Counted from the stretch's first letter, positions 18,873-27,419 are shown. The stretch is 64,000 nucleotides of DNA from Alphaproteobacteria bacterium 46_93_T64 (GCA_002163135.1 MAAN01000036.1:1-64000), one strand, 5' to 3'. Notes: generated by a model not told the origin, from the sequence alone. A program made the numbers and translations.

Positions 18873-19775
18873 TCACGCGCTACGGCGACGGCGACGGCCA
18901 CCACGGCGGCCCTCACCTTCGCCTTCTGCAACAGGTTCTCTGAATCTTCTGATCCACTCACTGCAGTTTGGGTCCGCGCCCATAACAACATTTGCTCCCA
19001 TAACAGCGGCCATTTCAGGCTCATGCAAAGGATTTGTGATGGCAGAAGTCATACCTGCACCGATGGCCATAGAAAGGAAAGATGCGTTCATTCCGTGGCG
19101 GTTCGGTAATCCGAAACTGAAATTGGACGCACCGCATGTTGTATTCACTTTAAGTTCTGTCCGAAGTCGCGTGATAAGGCGCAATACCTGGCGACCAGCA
19201 TCATTAATCGCGCCAACTGGCATAACAAGTGGATCGACAACAACATCACATGGAGGAATTCCGTAATCTTGTGCCCGCTCTACAATCTTTTTTGCTACTT
19301 CAAATCGAACATCAGGGTCTTCAGAAATGCCCGTTTCGTCATTGGAGATTGCAACAACAGCCGCACCATATTTTTTCACCAGTGGCAACACTATCTCAAG
19401 GCGATCTTCCTCGCCAGTTACTGAGTTCACGAGGGCCTTACCCTTGTAGACTTTCAAACCAGCTTCGAGGGCTTCAACAATGGATGAGTCGATAGATAAA
19501 GGTGCATCCGTAAGCGATTGAACGAGTTGGATTGCTTCTGCCAGAATGCGAGGTTCATCGGCGAGCGGGATACCTGCATTTACATCCAGCATTTGAGCAC
19601 CGGCGGCTATCTGTGCAAGAGCATCAGATTTAACCCGGCTATAATCGCCCACCTTCATTTCAGCAGCCAAGAGTTTACGGCCTGTGGGGTTAATCCGCTC
19701 ACCAATTATGACAAATGGGCGATCAAACCCAATGACAACTTCCTTGGTCGCTGATGAAAGAATTGTATCTGTCAT
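18873..19775 (-). CDS. methyltetrahydrofolate:corrinoid methyltransferase (pterin-binding, MtrH/AcsE-like)
   Basis: A 300-residue TIM-barrel protein of the dihydropteroate-synthase-like methyltransferase family. Diagnostic segments are F-V-I-I-G-E-R-I-N-P-T-G, M-L-D-V-N-A-G-I-P, P-L-S-I-D-S-S and N-T-T-C-G-A-S-N-F-S-F-G-L-P. It should move methyl from the methyl-corrinoid protein to tetrahydrofolate. The catalytic core ends about residue 275; the rest is a Gly/Arg-rich tail (R-R-G-G-R-R-R-R-R-S-A) from a GC-rich stretch. It lies seven bases before the activase gene. Confidence 0.9.
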   Translation of the reverse strand: MTDTILSSATKEVVIGFDRPFVIIGERINPTGRKLLAAEMKVGDYSRVKSDALAQIAAGAQMLDVNAGIPLADEPRILAEAIQLVQSLTDAPLSIDSSIVEALEAGLKVYKGKALVNSVTGEEDRLEIVLPLVKKYGAAVVAISNDETGISEDPDVRFEVAKKIVERAQDYGIPPCDVVVDPLVMPVGAINDAGRQVLRLITRLRTELKVNTTCGASNFSFGLPNRHGMNASFLSMAIGAGMTSAITNPLHEPEMAAVMGANVVMGADPNCSEWIRRFREPVAEGEGEGRRGGRRRRRSA

Positions 19776-19868
19776 GCCGTGTACCCTTTAAACAAAAAAT
19801 CGATTAATAGCCTATTTCCTTGATACTCTTCTGGTGTGTCAGATGACTTGCTCAAAAGCGACAAAGGA

Positions 19869-20954
19869 CTAGTCAGAAGCGGCAGCGACAGCGGCAGAAG
19901 GTTCAATTGCCTCTCCTATGTGCTCAATTGTATTTTCCACTGCTTCTGCCACAGCCTCAAAACCGGGATTCGCTTCTCGTGTCCACGGTTTACGCCCCTT
20001 TAGGACGCCAGACTCATGAACAATTTCAGCTACCAATTCCTCTTGTCTGTACGCCATGACGTGGGCACCGGAAATGCCCTTCATTTCACGAACTTGCTGC
20101 AATACTTCAATGGCTATTTTCTTGCCTTCAAGTTTCTGGTCGTCCGCACCTTCAAGTCTCTCGATAATGCTATCTGGAATATGAATACCGGGGACATTAC
20201 TTCTGATCCATTTGGCGGCACGCGCGGAAGCAAGCGGGCCAACACCTGCAAGAATAAAGCACTTTTCATCGAGCCCCATATCACGAACGCGATCCATATA
20301 TGTTTCCAACATCGGAATATCAAAACAGTATTGTGATTGTGCAAATTGCGCACCCGCTTCAATTTTTTTGGCCAGCCTGAGCGGCCTGAAATCATAAGGC
20401 GGTGCAAAAGGATTTATCGCAGCGCCCAAGAATACTTGCGGCGGCGACGTGAGCTTGCGCCCTGAAAGCAATTTACCTTCATCCCTCATCTGTCGAATGG
20501 TTCGAAGCAATGACATACAGTCCAGATCAAACACGGGTTTTGCGCCCGGCTGATCTCCCGCTTGAACGCCATCGCCTGTCAAGCACAGTATGTTATTCAC
20601 GCCCATCGCGGCTGCACCAAGTACATTCCCTTGAATGGCAATACGATTATGGTCACGGCAGGATATCTGCATGATTGGGGAATATCCGACTCGGGTCAGC
20701 AACGCACAAATCCCAACCGATGACATATGACAGTTGGCACCAGATCCATCGGTGGCGTTTATACCGTCAACCCAACCGTCAAATATTGCTCCCCGCTCGA
20801 ACACATCGTTTGGATCTGCACTGTCAGGTGGGTTAAGTTCAGCTGTTACAGCAAATTCTCCTGCGCGAAGTATCCGTTCCAACCGGCCTCTCGAACTATG
20901 TCCTGGCTCTGGCGGGAGGGGCGCTTCATGTTCGTCAAACTTAAGAATACTCAT
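19869..20954 (-). CDS. metF: methylenetetrahydrofolate reductase, MetF-like
   Basis: A 361-residue FAD enzyme of the MTHFR family. It has N-P-P-D-S-A-D at the N-terminus, L-C-L-T-G-D-G-V near residue 140 and F-A-Q-S-Q-Y-C-F-D near residue 240. It interconverts 5-methyl-THF and 5,10-methylene-THF. In this locus it would oxidise methyl-THF produced by the corrinoid pathway. The C-terminal 15 residues are Ala-rich and outside the family core. It overlaps the MetV-like gene by four bases, so the two products probably form one complex. Confidence 0.86.
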   Translation of the reverse strand: MSILKFDEHEAPLPPEPGHSSRGRLERILRAGEFAVTAELNPPDSADPNDVFERGAIFDGWVDGINATDGSGANCHMSSVGICALLTRVGYSPIMQISCRDHNRIAIQGNVLGAAAMGVNNILCLTGDGVQAGDQPGAKPVFDLDCMSLLRTIRQMRDEGKLLSGRKLTSPPQVFLGAAINPFAPPYDFRPLRLAKKIEAGAQFAQSQYCFDIPMLETYMDRVRDMGLDEKCFILAGVGPLASARAAKWIRSNVPGIHIPDSIIERLEGADDQKLEGKKIAIEVLQQVREMKGISGAHVMAYRQEELVAEIVHESGVLKGRKPWTREANPGFEAVAEAVENTIEHIGEAIEPSAAVAAASD

Positions 20955-21484
20955 TTTACGCCCTCATTTTCTGTCTGTTTTCGTGCAGCTTCGTCTGACG
21001 TCACGCGAAGCCAAGATGACGTTCCTTTTAAAGAATGATCTACAGGCGGTTGAACTTTAAGGATGTTATCGGAACTCTTCATTTCTTGGGCACCGCGCCA
21101 TGCTTCTACCCAGACGCAAGGCATATCCGGTTCAACTTCGCAATTTCCATTGGGACGCACGCCACCGCACGGCCCGTTACGAAGTGATTTTGGACAATTC
21201 ATTGGGCACGACATTCCCGTGTCACTCAACGCACATTGCCCGCACATGCGGCAATCAAACAGGAGTGTTTTTACCGCCTTTTCCACCAACATGACTGGTT
21301 TTTCAGCACGGCTATACCCAATAAAATTCCAAAGTGGATGAAGTTTTAGAAAGACTGCAGCCAGTGCTAAATAGATTTTCTCTAGAAATTTTGAGTGGCG
21401 AACAGACCAAAGACGTATGGTGAAAGCTGAGCGATTACGGACAACAGGGCTCGCTTTCGCGGGTTGGTAAGCTGCTTTTGGCAT
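20951..21484 (-). CDS. MetV-like protein (MTHFR C-terminal cysteine-rich domain)
   Basis: A 177-residue Cys-rich protein. The block C-R-M-C-G-Q-C-A-L, then C-P-M-N-C-P-K, G-P-C-G-G-V and D-M-P-C-V-W, is the MTHFR_C pattern found in MetV, the zinc and iron-sulfur partner of MetF in acetogens. An N-terminal amphipathic or hydrophobic segment lies near residues 40-60. It probably links MetF to an electron carrier. Its ATG at 21484 overlaps the previous stop (TAATG), and its end overlaps metF. Such a MetVF pair in an apparently aerobic organism is notable. Confidence 0.8.
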   Translation of the reverse strand: MPKAAYQPAKASPVVRNRSAFTIRLWSVRHSKFLEKIYLALAAVFLKLHPLWNFIGYSRAEKPVMLVEKAVKTLLFDCRMCGQCALSDTGMSCPMNCPKSLRNGPCGGVRPNGNCEVEPDMPCVWVEAWRGAQEMKSSDNILKVQPPVDHSLKGTSSWLRVTSDEAARKQTENEGVK

Positions 21485-21783
21485 TAACGGGTCTCCCAAC
21501 CACCATTGGTCACAAAAGATCTAAGCAATTCGTCGTCAAACTTGGCTTCAAGTCCACTTGCCACAGATGCGGTGATGTCTTCTGCTGTTTCGTCAAATTC
21601 TGATAAATTTTCTTTCCGCCAACCCTCAAGATAATCGCTGCTTTCATGAGATTTATCACGCATAGCTGCCATATCGATGGCTTCTTGAAAGCGATCTGAC
21701 AACATAATTTTTGATTTTTTGCGGCCAGTCCCCGAAACCACTTGCGAGGGGATATCTCTCCAATAAATAATAGTAACTTGCAT
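21484..21783 (-). CDS. small 'virulence factor' family protein of corrinoid/C1 operons
   Basis: A 99-residue protein resembling the short 'Virulence_fact' domain family: Q-V-T-I-I-Y-W-R-D-I-P-S-Q-V at the start and a Phe-Asp-x-Glu-rich C-terminus. The family name is historical and I would not infer a role in virulence. In this operon it sits between DUF1638 and MetV-like genes and is translationally coupled to the latter. The function is unknown; an accessory role in the methyl-transfer or MetVF complex is the simplest guess. Confidence 0.68.
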   Translation of the reverse strand: MQVTIIYWRDIPSQVVSGTGRKKSKIMLSDRFQEAIDMAAMRDKSHESSDYLEGWRKENLSEFDETAEDITASVASGLEAKFDDELLRSFVTNGGWETR

Positions 21784-21794
21784 TCAATAATCCC

Positions 21795-22391
21795 CTACGT
21801 ACGGGCGCTGGAAATAAATTCTTCCAGTCTATTCAAGCCCGTATCCAATATTTCATAATTTAGTCCCAGCCGAACAGCTGCGTCTTTTGCTTGAGAGATT
21901 AATTCTGGCGTTGGCAATTGGGCCAAATATATGACGCGGGTATAATTTCCAAAATACATTGGTAGCAGTTCCGGATGACGGTCCAGCCCTAAACCCTGCC
22001 ATACAAGGCGATCAAAATGGCGAACTAGAAAATCTGTCAGATAAAAAGTCCCTGGATGCTCGTCGAACATTTCAGCAAATTGCCGGGCACCGGAATAGAA
22101 CTCATAGCAATGCGCCCCGTCTATGCGGCGCGCACCTTCTTCTTCCAAAACATGATCAATACCGCCTGCAGTCCCACAGTCTCCGTACAAAACGAGGATT
22201 TCAGAAAAAGCGTCTTTATTTTCCCTGATCTTTGCGCGGAGCAAATCTGGAATAAGTGCAGGTGTATTGTGTAACTTGGCCGGTAAACAGGTGAGTTCTA
22301 CATGAGCAAGCCCTTCTTGCTTCAAAATCGCTGTTGCCTCGTTTGCCAAGGCTCCGCAGGCGATCAATAATGTAGAAGGTACTTTACTCAT
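21795..22391 (-). CDS. DUF1638 protein
   Basis: A 198-residue protein of the DUF1638 family. It begins L-L-I-A-C-G-A-L-A-N-E and has L-V-L-Y-G-D-C-G-T-A-G-G and A-H-C-Y-E-F-Y-S-G. The conserved Cys residues (C-G-A, D-C-G, H-C-Y) suggest a metal or thiol site. The family recurs in operons for corrinoid methyltransferases, but its reaction is not established to my knowledge. It lies directly after the corrinoid protein gene (16-base gap), which argues for a job in cofactor loading, repair or electron supply. Confidence 0.8.
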   Translation of the reverse strand: MSKVPSTLLIACGALANEATAILKQEGLAHVELTCLPAKLHNTPALIPDLLRAKIRENKDAFSEILVLYGDCGTAGGIDHVLEEEGARRIDGAHCYEFYSGARQFAEMFDEHPGTFYLTDFLVRHFDRLVWQGLGLDRHPELLPMYFGNYTRVIYLAQLPTPELISQAKDAAVRLGLNYEILDTGLNRLEEFISSART

Positions 22392-22407
22392 TCAAACTCA
22401 CCCAAAA

Positions 22408-23094
22408 TCAGGCTGCTGCCCGCTCTGCAATTTTCTGCTTCGCAAGCTCAACGGTCATAGCAGCGTCACGTCCGTATGCATCGGCACCAACACTGTCTGC
22501 AAACTCTTCGTTAAGCGGGGCACCGCCAACCATCACGATATAATCGTTTCGAATGCCCTTTTCGACCATAGCATCCACAACAACCTTCATATACGGCATG
22601 GTTGTAGTAAGCAACGCAGACATACCGATGATGTCTGGTTTATGCTCTTCCAACGCTTCCAAATAGTTTTCAACCGGATTATTAATTCCGATATCAATCA
22701 CTTCGAAACCGGCACCTTCCATCATCATAACGACGAGGTTTTTGCCAATATCGTGAATATCGCCTTTAACAGTACCAATCACCATTTTACCGGCTTTTGG
22801 TGCGCCTGTTGCAGCAAGAAGTGGTTTCAAAATCTTCATGCCGGCTTTCATTGAACCGGCAGACAAAAGAACCTCAGGCACGAATAAGATGCCATCACGG
22901 AAATCGACACCAACAATCCGCATACCTTCGACCAATGCTTCGGTGAGCACTTTGTATGGCTCCCAACCGCGGTCTAACAATATTTGCGTTCCTTCGATAA
23001 TCTCGTCGGCAAGCCCGTCATACAGATCGTCATGCATTTGCTCGACCAATTCTTGATCGCTCAGCGTCGATAAATCGATATCTTCATCTTCCAT
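22408..23094 (-). CDS. corrinoid (B12-binding) methyltransferase protein
   Basis: A 228-residue corrinoid protein of the MttC/MtbC type. Residues about 1-95 form the helical cap domain. The B12-binding Rossmann domain follows, with G-D-I-H-D-I-G at 111-117 (DxHxxG, His114 as the lower cobalt ligand), S-A-L-L-T-T-T near 159 and M-V-G-G-A-P near 202. It carries the methyl group from the MttB homologue to the methyl-THF methyltransferase. It lies 43 bases after the DMGDH-like gene, second in the minus-strand operon. Confidence 0.94.
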   Translation of the reverse strand: MEDEDIDLSTLSDQELVEQMHDDLYDGLADEIIEGTQILLDRGWEPYKVLTEALVEGMRIVGVDFRDGILFVPEVLLSAGSMKAGMKILKPLLAATGAPKAGKMVIGTVKGDIHDIGKNLVVMMMEGAGFEVIDIGINNPVENYLEALEEHKPDIIGMSALLTTTMPYMKVVVDAMVEKGIRNDYIVMVGGAPLNEEFADSVGADAYGRDAAMTVELAKQKIAERAAA

Positions 23095-23137
23095 GGAACA
23101 CTCCCAAATGCGCTACACTATTATTCATATTCACGTT

Positions 23138-25576
23138 TCAAGACCTCAATGCAATATTCTCGGGGTCGTAAACGGATTCTTCCATAACGACTGCGTCGTA
23201 ATCTTTACCCAAAATTGTAATTTTCAGTTTTGTACCGATTTCGCTAGAAGCAGTTTCCACATATCCTTGCGCAAGAGCCTTACCGGTGAAATGCCCATAA
23301 GCACCCGCAGTAGCACGGCCGACCATGTTCCCCGCAGTATCCCGGAGTGGTTCGTTGCCAAGTGCATCAGCATCTTTAATACCGAATATTTCCAAAGCAA
23401 CGAATTTCTGAGAAAGGCCTTCGTCCTGCTGCTTGAGGAGTGCATCACGACCGATAAAGTCTCCCTTATCTAGATGTACAAAACGATCGAGACCTGCCTC
23501 AAGAACGGTATATTCGCTTGTTAAATCCTGACCCCACATACGGTAGTTCTTTTCCATCCGCAAACTGTCCATCGCACGCATTCCGCACATTTGAAGACCA
23601 AACTCTTCGCCGGCCTTAACCAGTGCATCATAGATGTGATTTTGATATTCAATTGGGTGATGCAATTCCCACCCCAAATCGCCGACGAAGTTCATGCGAA
23701 GTGCGCGGCACGGCGCAAGGCCAACAGTAATGTGCTGTCCTGTCAGCCATTTAAAGGCTTCATTAGAAAGATCAGCGTCTGTTACTTTTGATAAGATATC
23801 TCTTGCACGTGGTCCAGCCAACACCAAGACACCGTGTTGAGTTGTGACATTATCAAGACGAACAGAACCGTCTTTTGGTAAGTTTTTGTTTAAGTAGTCT
23901 TCGTCAAAACGCTCGGCCGCACCAGAACTCACCAGATAGTATGAACCCGGGCCATCCTTCATGATGGTAAATTCTGATCTGATGCCACCGCTTTTATTTA
24001 AGGCATGGCTTAAATGAATACGGCCTGACGCCTTTGGAAGTTTTCGGCAGACAAGTCTGTCCAGATAAGCCTCAGCTCCCGGACCTGTTACCTGAAACTT
24101 TGAAAAACTCGTGATGTCGATTAAACCGGCATTGGTCCGCATGTTTTTGGCTTCGTTCCCGACATGCTCGAAATAATTGGACCGGCGAAAACTCCATACG
24201 TCTTTGCCTTCAACGCCTTCTGGTGCAAACCAGTTTGGACGTTCCCAACCGTAGCGCTGGCCAAACACAGCACCGCGCGCGGCCATGCGATCATGACAGG
24301 GGCTCTGTTTAAGAGGACGCCCAGCCGGGCGCTCTTCATCTGGATAGTGAACGACGAAAACATGTTCGTAACATTCTTCGTTTTTCAGCTTTGTATAAGC
24401 TTTTGTAGCATAAGCACCAAAACGACGTGGATCCAAATCCATCATGTCGATGCCGGGCTCGCCCTCGGTAATCCATTCCGCAAGCTGCCAACCTGAACCA
24501 CCAGCTGCCGTGACACCAAAACTATGACCTTCATTCAGCCAGAAATTTTTCAATCCCCACGCAGGGCCAATCAACGGACTTCCATCTGGCGTATAAGCTA
24601 TGGGACCATTTACGATGTCTTTGATACCGGCATTCTCAAATGAGGGAACGCGTTTAATGGCAGCCTCGACATGCGGCATTAAACGTTCAAGGTCGCCCGG
24701 GAACAGGTCCTGACCAAATGTTTCCGGAACCCCGTCAACGAAACAAGCAGGAGCGCCTTTCTCGTACGGCCCCAGAATATAACCCTGACGTTCTTCCCTA
24801 AGATAATAGGACTCGTCACTTTCACGAAGCACCGCCATTTCAGGCAAACCAGCCTTTTTGCGAGCTACAAGTTCCGGCACTTCATCTGTAATAATATATT
24901 GATGCTCAACCGGGATAACTGGAATATCGAGACCAACCATCGCAGCTGTTTGCCGCGCATAGTTACCTGTGCAACTTACTACATGCTCTGCAGTAATATC
25001 GCCTTTGTTTGTTCGGATTAGCCATTCATCATTAGGCTGCTGCTCAATAGACAACACCTCAGTTTGGCGATAGATGGTAGCGCCATTATTCTTGGCACCG
25101 ATCGCCATGGCATTTGTCACGTCTACAGGCGCGATATGACCATCATCTGGGTGATACAAAGCGCCTACAAGTCCATCAATATCTGCAAGTGGCCAAAGCT
25201 CTTTCACCTCTGATGGCGTAATCATTTCAAAAGGAACGCCGATGGTGTTGGCTGTTCCACAATATTTAAGATACTCGTCCATGCGCTCCTGGGTTTTAGC
25301 CAGTCGCAAGTTGCCGGTTACGTGAAAGCTCACGTCCTGACCGGTTTCTTCTTGCAGACGTTTATATAAATCAACGCTGTATTTATGGATTTTGCCGACG
25401 GCATAACTCATATTAAAGAGCGGAAGCAGGCCAGCCGCATGCCACGTAGAGCCCGCAGTTAACTCAGTCCGTTCGAGCAAGACAACATCAGACCACCCCT
25501 TCTTTGTAAGATGGTACAGTGTACTAACACCAACAACACCGCCGCCAATGACGACAACTCTTGCATGCGATTTCAT
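23138..25576 (-). CDS. dimethylglycine dehydrogenase-like FAD/folate oxidoreductase
   Basis: An 812-residue fusion. The N-terminal 400 residues are a DAO-type FAD domain (V-V-V-I-G-G-G-V-V-G, then S-T-W-H-A-A-G-L near residue 47). The C-terminal 400 are a GcvT-type tetrahydrofolate domain (L-A-G-P-R-A-R-D-I-L; N-Y-R-M-W-G-Q-D-L). This is the dimethylglycine/sarcosine dehydrogenase plan: oxidative N-demethylation with the methyl carbon caught as methylene-THF. Given soxBDAG for the sarcosine step, dimethylglycine is the likely substrate. It leads the minus-strand operon, divergent from the mttB homologue. Confidence 0.88.
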   Translation of the reverse strand: MKSHARVVVIGGGVVGVSTLYHLTKKGWSDVVLLERTELTAGSTWHAAGLLPLFNMSYAVGKIHKYSVDLYKRLQEETGQDVSFHVTGNLRLAKTQERMDEYLKYCGTANTIGVPFEMITPSEVKELWPLADIDGLVGALYHPDDGHIAPVDVTNAMAIGAKNNGATIYRQTEVLSIEQQPNDEWLIRTNKGDITAEHVVSCTGNYARQTAAMVGLDIPVIPVEHQYIITDEVPELVARKKAGLPEMAVLRESDESYYLREERQGYILGPYEKGAPACFVDGVPETFGQDLFPGDLERLMPHVEAAIKRVPSFENAGIKDIVNGPIAYTPDGSPLIGPAWGLKNFWLNEGHSFGVTAAGGSGWQLAEWITEGEPGIDMMDLDPRRFGAYATKAYTKLKNEECYEHVFVVHYPDEERPAGRPLKQSPCHDRMAARGAVFGQRYGWERPNWFAPEGVEGKDVWSFRRSNYFEHVGNEAKNMRTNAGLIDITSFSKFQVTGPGAEAYLDRLVCRKLPKASGRIHLSHALNKSGGIRSEFTIMKDGPGSYYLVSSGAAERFDEDYLNKNLPKDGSVRLDNVTTQHGVLVLAGPRARDILSKVTDADLSNEAFKWLTGQHITVGLAPCRALRMNFVGDLGWELHHPIEYQNHIYDALVKAGEEFGLQMCGMRAMDSLRMEKNYRMWGQDLTSEYTVLEAGLDRFVHLDKGDFIGRDALLKQQDEGLSQKFVALEIFGIKDADALGNEPLRDTAGNMVGRATAGAYGHFTGKALAQGYVETASSEIGTKLKITILGKDYDAVVMEESVYDPENIALRS

Positions 25577-25851
25577 TTCTCAACCCTCAGACTGATCTCA
25601 ACGAGAAAACTAGCTAAATTATTTTGTAACGTTGGACTTTGATCGAAGGTACCGCTAACCAATCTGCGACATTCGCTGTTCCTGAAACGCCATCTTTTTA
25701 GAGCGTGCTTTAGCCCTCATTTACACTATTCAAAAAGCGTCAGATGTCTCTTCTAAAAAGACGCTTGTGTGCTAGTGGCATTCATTTGATTTGCTTAAAT
25801 GGATTCAAAGACAACCTTATTAATCGTGCAGTATTTCAGTCGGAGATCCAA
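25577..25851. promoter_or_regulatory. divergent promoter region, DMGDH operon / mttB homologue
   Basis: A 275-base region between two divergent units of the same pathway. No ORF or RNA gene is evident. The exact 14-base repeat of the soxB/fhs region is not present; ACCAATCTGCGACATTCG near 25660 is only loosely similar. A ribosome-binding GGAG lies at 25842-25845 for the plus-strand gene. Confidence 0.45.
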
Positions 25852-27408
25852 ATGTCGGAAGAGCAAACTCAAGAAGGTGGACGCCGTTCCAGCGGACGCC
25901 GGGGTAGAAGCGCTAGAAAAGAAGCGCGTCAAGCAAATGCTGAAGTTACCATTCCATACATTACGCGGAAAACGCCTGTTTTGAATTTAACCAGCGATGA
26001 AGCGCTGGAAATCATCGAGGCTAATGCGGATACCATATTGGAAGAAATCGGAATCAGCTTTATAGATGATCCTGAATGTCTTCAAATCTGGAGAGACGCC
26101 GGAGCAGATGTTCAGGGAGACAGAGTTCGTTTTCCAAAAGGTCTTTGCCGCGAGCTACTAAAGACTGCCCCTGCTGAATTCACGCAATTTGCTAGAAACC
26201 CAGAGAGAAACGTACAAATCGGCGGCAACAATACGGTTTTTGCTCCTGTTTATGGTCCTCCATTTGTTACGTGTCTTGATAAAGGGCGCCGCTATGGCAC
26301 CATTGAGGATTTCCAGAATTTTGTGAAACTCGCCTATATGGCTCCGTCAATGCACCATTCGGGCGGCACCGTTTGTGAGCCCGTAGATCTGCCAGTAAAC
26401 AAGCGTCACTTTGATATGGTTTACAGCCATATTAAATACTCTGACAAGCCGTTTATGGGCTCTGTTACCGCTCCTGAGCGTGCGCAAGACAGTGTCGACA
26501 TGGCATCGATCGTCTTTGGCAAAGAATTTGTTCAGAATAATTGCGTCATGATCAATTTGATCAACGCAAATTCCCCGATGACTTTTGATGCAACCATGCT
26601 TGGCGCGCTTAAAGTCTACGCTGCGAATAATCAGGCGGCTATTGTCTCCCCGTTTATTTTATCCGGTGCCATGAGCCCGGTTAGCCCAGCAGGTACGCTG
26701 TCACAGCTTCTGGCAGAAGCCATGGCGGGTATGGCGCTCACACAATTAATCAAACCCGGCACACCTGTTATTTTTGGTACATTCGTGAGTTCCATCTCCA
26801 TGCAGTCAGGTGCGCCAACGTTTGGTACACCGGAAAGCCTACTTGTTCTAAATGGCGCAGCACAACTAGCACGCCGTCTAAAAATTCCGTTCAGGTCTGG
26901 TGGATCGTTTACGGCCTCAAAACTACCAGATGCACAAGCGGCCTTTGAAAGCGCCCAGACAATTCAAATGACGTTGAATTCTGGTGTGAACTTTGCCCTA
27001 CACGCTGCTGGTTGGTTAGAAGGCGGATTATGTTCTTCATATGAAAAATTCGTTATGGACATGGATCAATGTTCTATGATGGAAGTCCTCGCGAAAGGCA
27101 TTGATATCAGTGAAGAAGGTCAGGCAATGGACGCTATCCGTGAAGTTGGACCTGGGGGCCACTATCTTGGGTGCGAGCATACCCAGCGGAACTTTGAAAG
27201 TGCTTTCTATCGCTCCAAGCTTGCGGACAATAACTCCGTTGAACAGTGGGAAGCGGATGGATCCCTTGATATAGCGACCCGCGCCAATACCCTTTGGAAG
27301 AAGATGCTAAACGATTACAAGATCCCGCCTCTGGATCCTGCAATTGATGAAGCCCTGATAGACTTCATGAAAACCCGAAAAGAGAGTTTTCCAGATTCTA
27401 ACATCTGA
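25852..27408 (+). CDS. non-pyrrolysine MttB-family methylamine/betaine:corrinoid methyltransferase
   Basis: A 518-residue member of the trimethylamine methyltransferase (MttB) superfamily. The frame has no internal TAG, so it is a non-pyrrolysine type like glycine betaine:corrinoid methyltransferase MtgB. It should move one methyl of a quaternary amine (glycine betaine, proline betaine or similar) to the corrinoid protein at 22408. Core signs are E-E-I-G-I-S-F-I-D-D-P, F-A-P-V-Y-G-P-P-F-V and G-G-H-Y-L-G-C-E-H-T. Residues 8-27 are rich in Arg and Gly. I chose the ATG at 25852 because GGAG lies six bases before it; the frame extends 36 codons further upstream without family likeness. Confidence 0.9.
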   Translation: MSEEQTQEGGRRSSGRRGRSARKEARQANAEVTIPYITRKTPVLNLTSDEALEIIEANADTILEEIGISFIDDPECLQIWRDAGADVQGDRVRFPKGLCRELLKTAPAEFTQFARNPERNVQIGGNNTVFAPVYGPPFVTCLDKGRRYGTIEDFQNFVKLAYMAPSMHHSGGTVCEPVDLPVNKRHFDMVYSHIKYSDKPFMGSVTAPERAQDSVDMASIVFGKEFVQNNCVMINLINANSPMTFDATMLGALKVYAANNQAAIVSPFILSGAMSPVSPAGTLSQLLAEAMAGMALTQLIKPGTPVIFGTFVSSISMQSGAPTFGTPESLLVLNGAAQLARRLKIPFRSGGSFTASKLPDAQAAFESAQTIQMTLNSGVNFALHAAGWLEGGLCSSYEKFVMDMDQCSMMEVLAKGIDISEEGQAMDAIREVGPGGHYLGCEHTQRNFESAFYRSKLADNNSVEQWEADGSLDIATRANTLWKKMLNDYKIPPLDPAIDEALIDFMKTRKESFPDSNI

Positions 27409-27419
27409 TTTGACATTAA

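Noticed and set aside
18880-18912. A simple-sequence repeat of CGG/CGA type units
   Set aside because: On the coding strand it encodes the Arg/Gly-rich tail of the methyltransferase, so it is explained as coding sequence, not a satellite repeat.
18868-19266. A 132-codon Arg/Pro-rich plus-strand frame across the methyltransferase tail
   Set aside because: It is the antisense of the GC-rich Arg-codon stretch and a conserved catalytic barrel; composition alone keeps it open.
21484-21783. Reading the 'virulence factor' family name as evidence of pathogenicity
   Set aside because: The name is a historical domain label; the operon is metabolic and nothing else in the window suggests virulence.
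25577-25851. A second copy of the GACCAACATTTTAT operator upstream of mttB/DMGDH
   Set aside because: Only ACCAATCTGCGACATTCG near 25660 is loosely similar, which is too weak to claim a site.
25852-27408. Possible pyrrolysine-containing MttB with an in-frame amber codon
   Set aside because: The frame is open for 518 codons with no internal TAG, so this is a non-pyrrolysine family member.
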